This document shows, one piece after another, positions 17,140-20,028 of a stretch of DNA of 20,028 nucleotides. The stretch lies in assembly GCA_023380515.1 (NCBI GenBank), contig JAMCRH010000137.1:1-20028 (forward strand). Reading direction: 5' to 3'. A program made the position numbers and the translations under genes. Within the stretch, counting starts at the first letter, position 1. Each line of letters opens with the position of its first letter. The stretch comes from Gammaproteobacteria bacterium (GTDB lineage: Bacteria > Pseudomonadota > Gammaproteobacteria > Enterobacterales > Alteromonadaceae). The notes under the pieces are model-generated. The model saw only the letters and a program-made list of their open reading frames with translations. It made no database searches and was not told the DNA's origin.

Positions 17140-18198
17140 CTACTCCTCTTCTTGGTAAATCCCGATCGTCACCTTGCCATTGACTTTACTACCGCGATAC
17201 ATACCTTCGGTATTAAATGGCATGCTGACGTTGCCGTCCCGATCAAGAATTATTACACCGCCGGTGCCGCCTGCAGGTAACAGCGTGTCGTGAATGACAT
17301 ACTCACCTGCGGTTGCAATTGACTCGCCTAAATACTTCACGCGTGAGCAAATCGCCGCAGCAACATGAAAACGAATAAAGTACTCGCCATGACCCGTGGC
17401 CGACACGGCACAGCTGCTATTGTCCGCCCACGTGCCGGCACCAATAATCGGCGAATCACCAATGCGACCGTACTGTTTCGCGGTCATGCCACCAGTTGAT
17501 GTTCCCGCAACTAAATTACCCTGACGATCAAGCGCAACCGCGCCAACTGTCCCCATATTAAAGTTTGGATCCCAATTCGACTGATAGGCGATGTGATCCC
17601 CTGTTTTCTCTTGCTCACGCAGCTGTTCCAGCGCTCGCTCTAATTGTTGATAACGATGCTCGGTATTGAAAAAACTGTTCTCAACCCGCTCAAGCCCCTG
17701 CTCACTTGCGAACTGCTCGGCTCCTGCACCACTGAGCATGACATGTCGCGAGTTCTCCATAATCGCGCGCACTAAAGCAATCGGGCTGCGCACCGTTTTT
17801 ACGCCGGAAACTGCACCTGCATCTAGCGTGTCACCACGCATAATCGACGCATCTAATTCGTGTTCGCCGGTATAAGTGTACACAGCTCCTTTACCAGCAT
17901 TAAACAGCGGGTTTTCTTCCATGAGTTGAATGGCTGCTATCACAGCGTCAATACTTTCTCCACCTTGCTCAAGAATGGCATAACCTGCGTCAAGGGCGTC
18001 TTGCAATGCTTGTTTAAATTGCGCTTCCCGTTCCGGCGACATGTTCTCACGGGTAATAGTCCCAGCGCCGCCATGAATAGCGATTGCTATCGGCTGCTGC
18101 TCATTCGTCTCAGCTTGCACTGCCATCGGCACCAACGCTAGTGTGCATACCGTGCTAATTAGCGCCGCTATTGAAAGCTTTTGCATACCTATTGCCAT
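17140..18198 (-). CDS. Exported isoaspartyl peptidase / L-asparaginase (Ntn hydrolase)
   Basis: Plant-type asparaginase of the Ntn-hydrolase fold, made as a precursor that cleaves itself before a threonine. 352 aa. Residues 1-29 look like a signal peptide (short Lys-bearing start, hydrophobic stretch LSIAALISTVCTLALVPM, VQA before a likely cut), so the enzyme is probably periplasmic. IAIHGGAGTI follows at 38-47. The catalytic Thr is T217 in MGTVGAV, the first residue of the beta subunit. GTSTGGM at 232-238 and GRIGDSPIIGAGTWAD at 244-259 are the substrate loops. It removes isoaspartyl residues from dipeptides and may hydrolyse asparagine. I chose the ATG at 18196-18198, preceded by GGGG at good spacing; a second ATG four codons later has a poorer site. 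Followed 4 nt later by the CBS gene. Confidence 0.92.
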   Translation of the reverse strand: MAIGMQKLSIAALISTVCTLALVPMAVQAETNEQQPIAIAIHGGAGTITRENMSPEREAQFKQALQDALDAGYAILEQGGESIDAVIAAIQLMEENPLFNAGKGAVYTYTGEHELDASIMRGDTLDAGAVSGVKTVRSPIALVRAIMENSRHVMLSGAGAEQFASEQGLERVENSFFNTEHRYQQLERALEQLREQEKTGDHIAYQSNWDPNFNMGTVGAVALDRQGNLVAGTSTGGMTAKQYGRIGDSPIIGAGTWADNSSCAVSATGHGEYFIRFHVAAAICSRVKYLGESIATAGEYVIHDTLLPAGGTGGVIILDRDGNVSMPFNTEGMYRGSKVNGKVTIGIYQEEE

Positions 18199-18401
18199 GG
18201 ATATCCCCTTGTTATTTTTAAGTTTAGACGGTCTTACAGAAAATGCTGCAGTGGTTGGCGTTCTTTAAACTTCATCTTCCCTATTTTATCCGTCATTATC
18301 AACAGCTGTGCCCCTCGCAAACAAGCCTAACACGATGATATGCTTAGCAGTACAGTTGAACGTTCGCAGAATAACGTCAAATTCCTAAAAGAGAGTTCAT
18401 C
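18199..18401. other. Divergent gap between the asparaginase gene and sbcB
   Basis: 203 nt with no gene. An extended -10-like TGATATGCT lies on the plus strand about 65 nt before sbcB, without a good -35. TAAAAT on the minus strand is a weak -10 candidate for the asparaginase gene. An 8-bp palindrome GAACGTTC lies 45 nt before sbcB. None is strong enough to call. Confidence 0.4.
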
Positions 18402-19841
18402 ATGACCGCATCGATCTACTGGTACGATTTTGAAGCTGGCGGGGTTAACCCGCGTGCTGACCGCCCTATGCAGTTTGCCGGCATACGTACCGACCACAAT
18501 TTAAATATCATTGATGAACCGTTTAGCGCCTATTGTCGTCTTGCACCGGACTATTTACCACACCCGCAAGCTTGCTTAATTACCGGCATTACCCCACAAA
18601 AAGCGCAACAATTGGGTCTGCCAGAATACGAGTTTGCAGCAAAAATCCATGCCCAATTCAAGCAAGCTGACACCACCATTTGCGGTTATAACTCCATTCG
18701 TTATGACGATGAAATGACGCGCTTTTTGTTTTATCGTAACTTCATCGACCCGTATGCTCATACCTGGCAAGACGGAAATTCGCGTTGGGATTTGTTGAAC
18801 TTAGTTCGAGCAGCCTTTGCGCTACGACCAGACGGTATCGAATGGCCAGAAAATGACGAAGGCCTAGCTAGCTTAAAACTTGACCAGCTCGCGCCGGCAA
18901 ATGGCATTGAACATAGCAATGCCCATGACGCCATGGCCGACGTATACGCAAGTATTGAGCTTGCCAAACGGATTAAATCGGCACAGCCAAAGCTCTATGA
19001 GTTCTGCTTTAGTATTCGCCGCAAAGCTGCGTTGATCAAACTGATAGAGCGCGCTATTAACGAACAAAAACCGCTTGTGCATGTGGCAGGCTATTATGGC
19101 GTTCAGCAACGTTATTTAAGCTTGGTGTTGCCGCTTGGCTTTCACCCAGAACAGCCCAACCAGCTCATCGCCTGGCGCCTTGACCGCGAACCGACGCAAT
19201 GGCAACACAAGTCCGGCGCAGAAATCCTCGCAAGCTACTTTACTGCTGAAGATGAACTGAACGGTGAACGCCCAGGCTTTGTCACCATTACAGTTAATCA
19301 ATGTCCGTTTATTGCGCCCGTTGCAACCCTAACGCAGGAACAGGCGGCTCTTGCCGGTTTCGATTTGAACCAACTACTTAGCGTTGCTGAGATGCTCACC
19401 AACCAACCGCAATTACGTGAACATCTATTTAACGCACTCGTGCACCAACTTCCTCGTGAAGCTGATGAATCAACGAACCAAGACGCTGACCTAGCACTCT
19501 ATTCCGGCGGTTTAATTAGCCAACAGAGCCGTTCTCACTGCGACATGATCCGTCAAGCATCACCGGAACAATTAGCAGGTTTAAAATTACCATGGGACGA
19601 TGCACGTCTACCGGTATTACTATTCCGTTACCGCGCTCGTAACTTTCCAGAGAGCCTAACTGCCGGCGAAATGCAACGCTGGCAACAGCATTGTAAAGAC
19701 CGTTTGCTGCACGGCAGCGAGCACTTTTTAAGTGTCGATGATTACGTACTTGCACTCGAAAATCTAGCCGAAACACACCAGAATGACCCACAAAAAATGC
19801 GTATTCTGAAGTCACTAGCCGACTACATTATGGCGCTGTAA
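18402..19841 (+). CDS. sbcB: Exodeoxyribonuclease I (ExoI)
   Basis: DnaQ-fold exonuclease degrading single-stranded DNA 3'-5', used in recombination and mismatch repair, and an SSB partner. 479 aa against 475 in E. coli. Metal-binding residues: D9 and E11 in WYDFEAGG (DEDDh ExoI motif, where most relatives have DYETFG or DFETFG), D102 in GYNSIRYDDE, and H175 with D180 in EHSNAHDAMADVY. The SH3-like and C-terminal helical domains follow; LLFRYRARNFPESL near residue 407 matches the conserved C-terminal motif. ATG at 18402 with AAGAGAG upstream. It diverges from the asparaginase gene across a 203-nt gap. Its 3' end faces the end of a group II intron about 60 nt away. Confidence 0.96.
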   Translation: MTASIYWYDFEAGGVNPRADRPMQFAGIRTDHNLNIIDEPFSAYCRLAPDYLPHPQACLITGITPQKAQQLGLPEYEFAAKIHAQFKQADTTICGYNSIRYDDEMTRFLFYRNFIDPYAHTWQDGNSRWDLLNLVRAAFALRPDGIEWPENDEGLASLKLDQLAPANGIEHSNAHDAMADVYASIELAKRIKSAQPKLYEFCFSIRRKAALIKLIERAINEQKPLVHVAGYYGVQQRYLSLVLPLGFHPEQPNQLIAWRLDREPTQWQHKSGAEILASYFTAEDELNGERPGFVTITVNQCPFIAPVATLTQEQAALAGFDLNQLLSVAEMLTNQPQLREHLFNALVHQLPREADESTNQDADLALYSGGLISQQSRSHCDMIRQASPEQLAGLKLPWDDARLPVLLFRYRARNFPESLTAGEMQRWQQHCKDRLLHGSEHFLSVDDYVLALENLAETHQNDPQKMRILKSLADYIMAL

Positions 19842-19901
19842 ACGCCCGTCAGCTCAGGCATTGAACATGAGGAAATTGTTCGCTCTGCCACAATCGACGA
19901 A
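19842..19901. other. Spacer between sbcB and the intron (presumed 3' exon side)
   Basis: 60 nt with no independent gene. On the minus strand one frame reads FRRLWQSEQFPHVQCLS then stop, which could be the tail of a gene split by the intron, but it is too short to support. A weak imperfect dyad (GGCA..GAAC / GTTC..TGCC, 19857-19890) might be a poor terminator. Confidence 0.3.
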
Positions 19902-20028
19902 ATCGAGTAGGAGGAGGCCTCACGGCCTCCGTCCTCTCACACCACCGGGCATACGGTTCCGTACCACGGCGGTTCATAGGTTACATTTGAGCTGATGGTA
20001 ACTGTCCATCAATGATATCAATCCCAGT
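19902..20028 (-). mobile_element. 3' end of a group II intron, continuing beyond the window
   Basis: Read on the minus strand, the order is the one expected at a group II intron end. First comes a domain V-like hairpin (about 19941-19973: ACCGCC/GGTGGT outer stem with one wobble, TACG-GAAC-CGTA tip, asymmetric bulge). Next is a short GTGAGAG linker. Then a domain VI-like hairpin (19913-19930: GGAGGCC-GTGA-GGCCTCC). After it comes CCTACTCGAT, where the A complementary to 19908 sits 7 nt from a terminal AT, as a branch point does. The intron would run rightward out of the window, transcribed toward sbcB. The exact boundary (19902 or a base either side) and the structural class are not settled. 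Confidence 0.72.
19974..20027 (-). CDS. Possible C-terminal end of the intron-encoded reverse transcriptase/maturase (partial)
   Basis: An open frame enters from beyond the right edge and stops with TGA at 19974-19976, immediately before the domain V hairpin. Its 17 visible residues end MDSYHQLKCNL. In many bacterial group II introns the IEP gene in domain IV ends at about this place. Too short to identify; a second frame stops at 19981 and cannot be excluded. Confidence 0.25.
   Translation of the reverse strand: MGLISLMDSYHQLKCNL

Noticed and set aside
18355..18365. GAACGTTC palindrome before sbcB as a LexA or other operator
   Set aside because: It does not fit the CTGT-N8-ACAG LexA pattern, and an 8-bp palindrome alone is weak.
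1..20028. CRISPR arrays, tRNA or rRNA genes, toxin-antitoxin or defence systems
   Set aside because: I read both strands and the gaps for repeat-spacer periodicity, cloverleaf arms and typical gene pairs and saw none. Every protein-coding stretch is accounted for by housekeeping genes.

Overview
The window is ordinary chromosomal DNA from a gammaproteobacterium. Its proteins are very close to Escherichia coli homologues: GyrA, NrdA and NrdB keep nearly the same residue numbering. Gene order and protein style suggest an Alteromonadales organism, perhaps Idiomarina-like. That placement is my inference, not a database result. Coding density is high, and only the last ~190 bases look mobile.

Left block (1-6739, all minus strand). 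The order in transcription is gyrA, serC, hisC, aroA, then cmk, which is cut by the window edge. Genes overlap or nearly abut: serC starts inside gyrA, and aroA starts on a TTG that overlaps the hisC stop. This is a reduced form of the gyrA-serC-pheA-hisC/tyrA-aroA-cmk 'supraoperon' known from pseudomonads, with pheA and tyrA absent. It joins DNA topology, serine/PLP synthesis, an aminotransferase, the shikimate step to EPSP, and CMP phosphorylation. cmk also has its own candidate promoter.

Central block (6957-12819, plus strand). ubiG (ubiquinone methylase) diverges from gyrA and is followed by a HAD phosphatase (gph/mupP-like). Next comes a complete class Ia ribonucleotide reductase module: nrdA, nrdB, a YfaE-type 2Fe-2S ferredoxin that likely maintains the NrdB cofactor, and glutaredoxin grxA as a likely electron donor. 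Two near-perfect NrdR boxes in inverted orientation lie in front of nrdA. This gyrA/ubiG/nrdAB/yfaE neighbourhood matches the E. coli arrangement apart from the inserted phosphatase and the adjacent grxA.

Right block (12861-19841). On the minus strand are hrpA (DEAH RNA helicase, with a short N-terminus), a two-CBS-domain protein, and an exported isoaspartyl peptidase/asparaginase. A clear rho-independent terminator separates the CBS gene from hrpA. Diverging on the plus strand is sbcB (exonuclease I).

Right edge (about 19902-20028). On the minus strand, domain V- and domain VI-like hairpins and an RAY-type end mark the 3' end of a group II intron whose body lies outside the window. I found no tRNA, rRNA, CRISPR array, prophage or defence system. 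Apart from the intron, this is a housekeeping region, and I see no convincing undescribed system.
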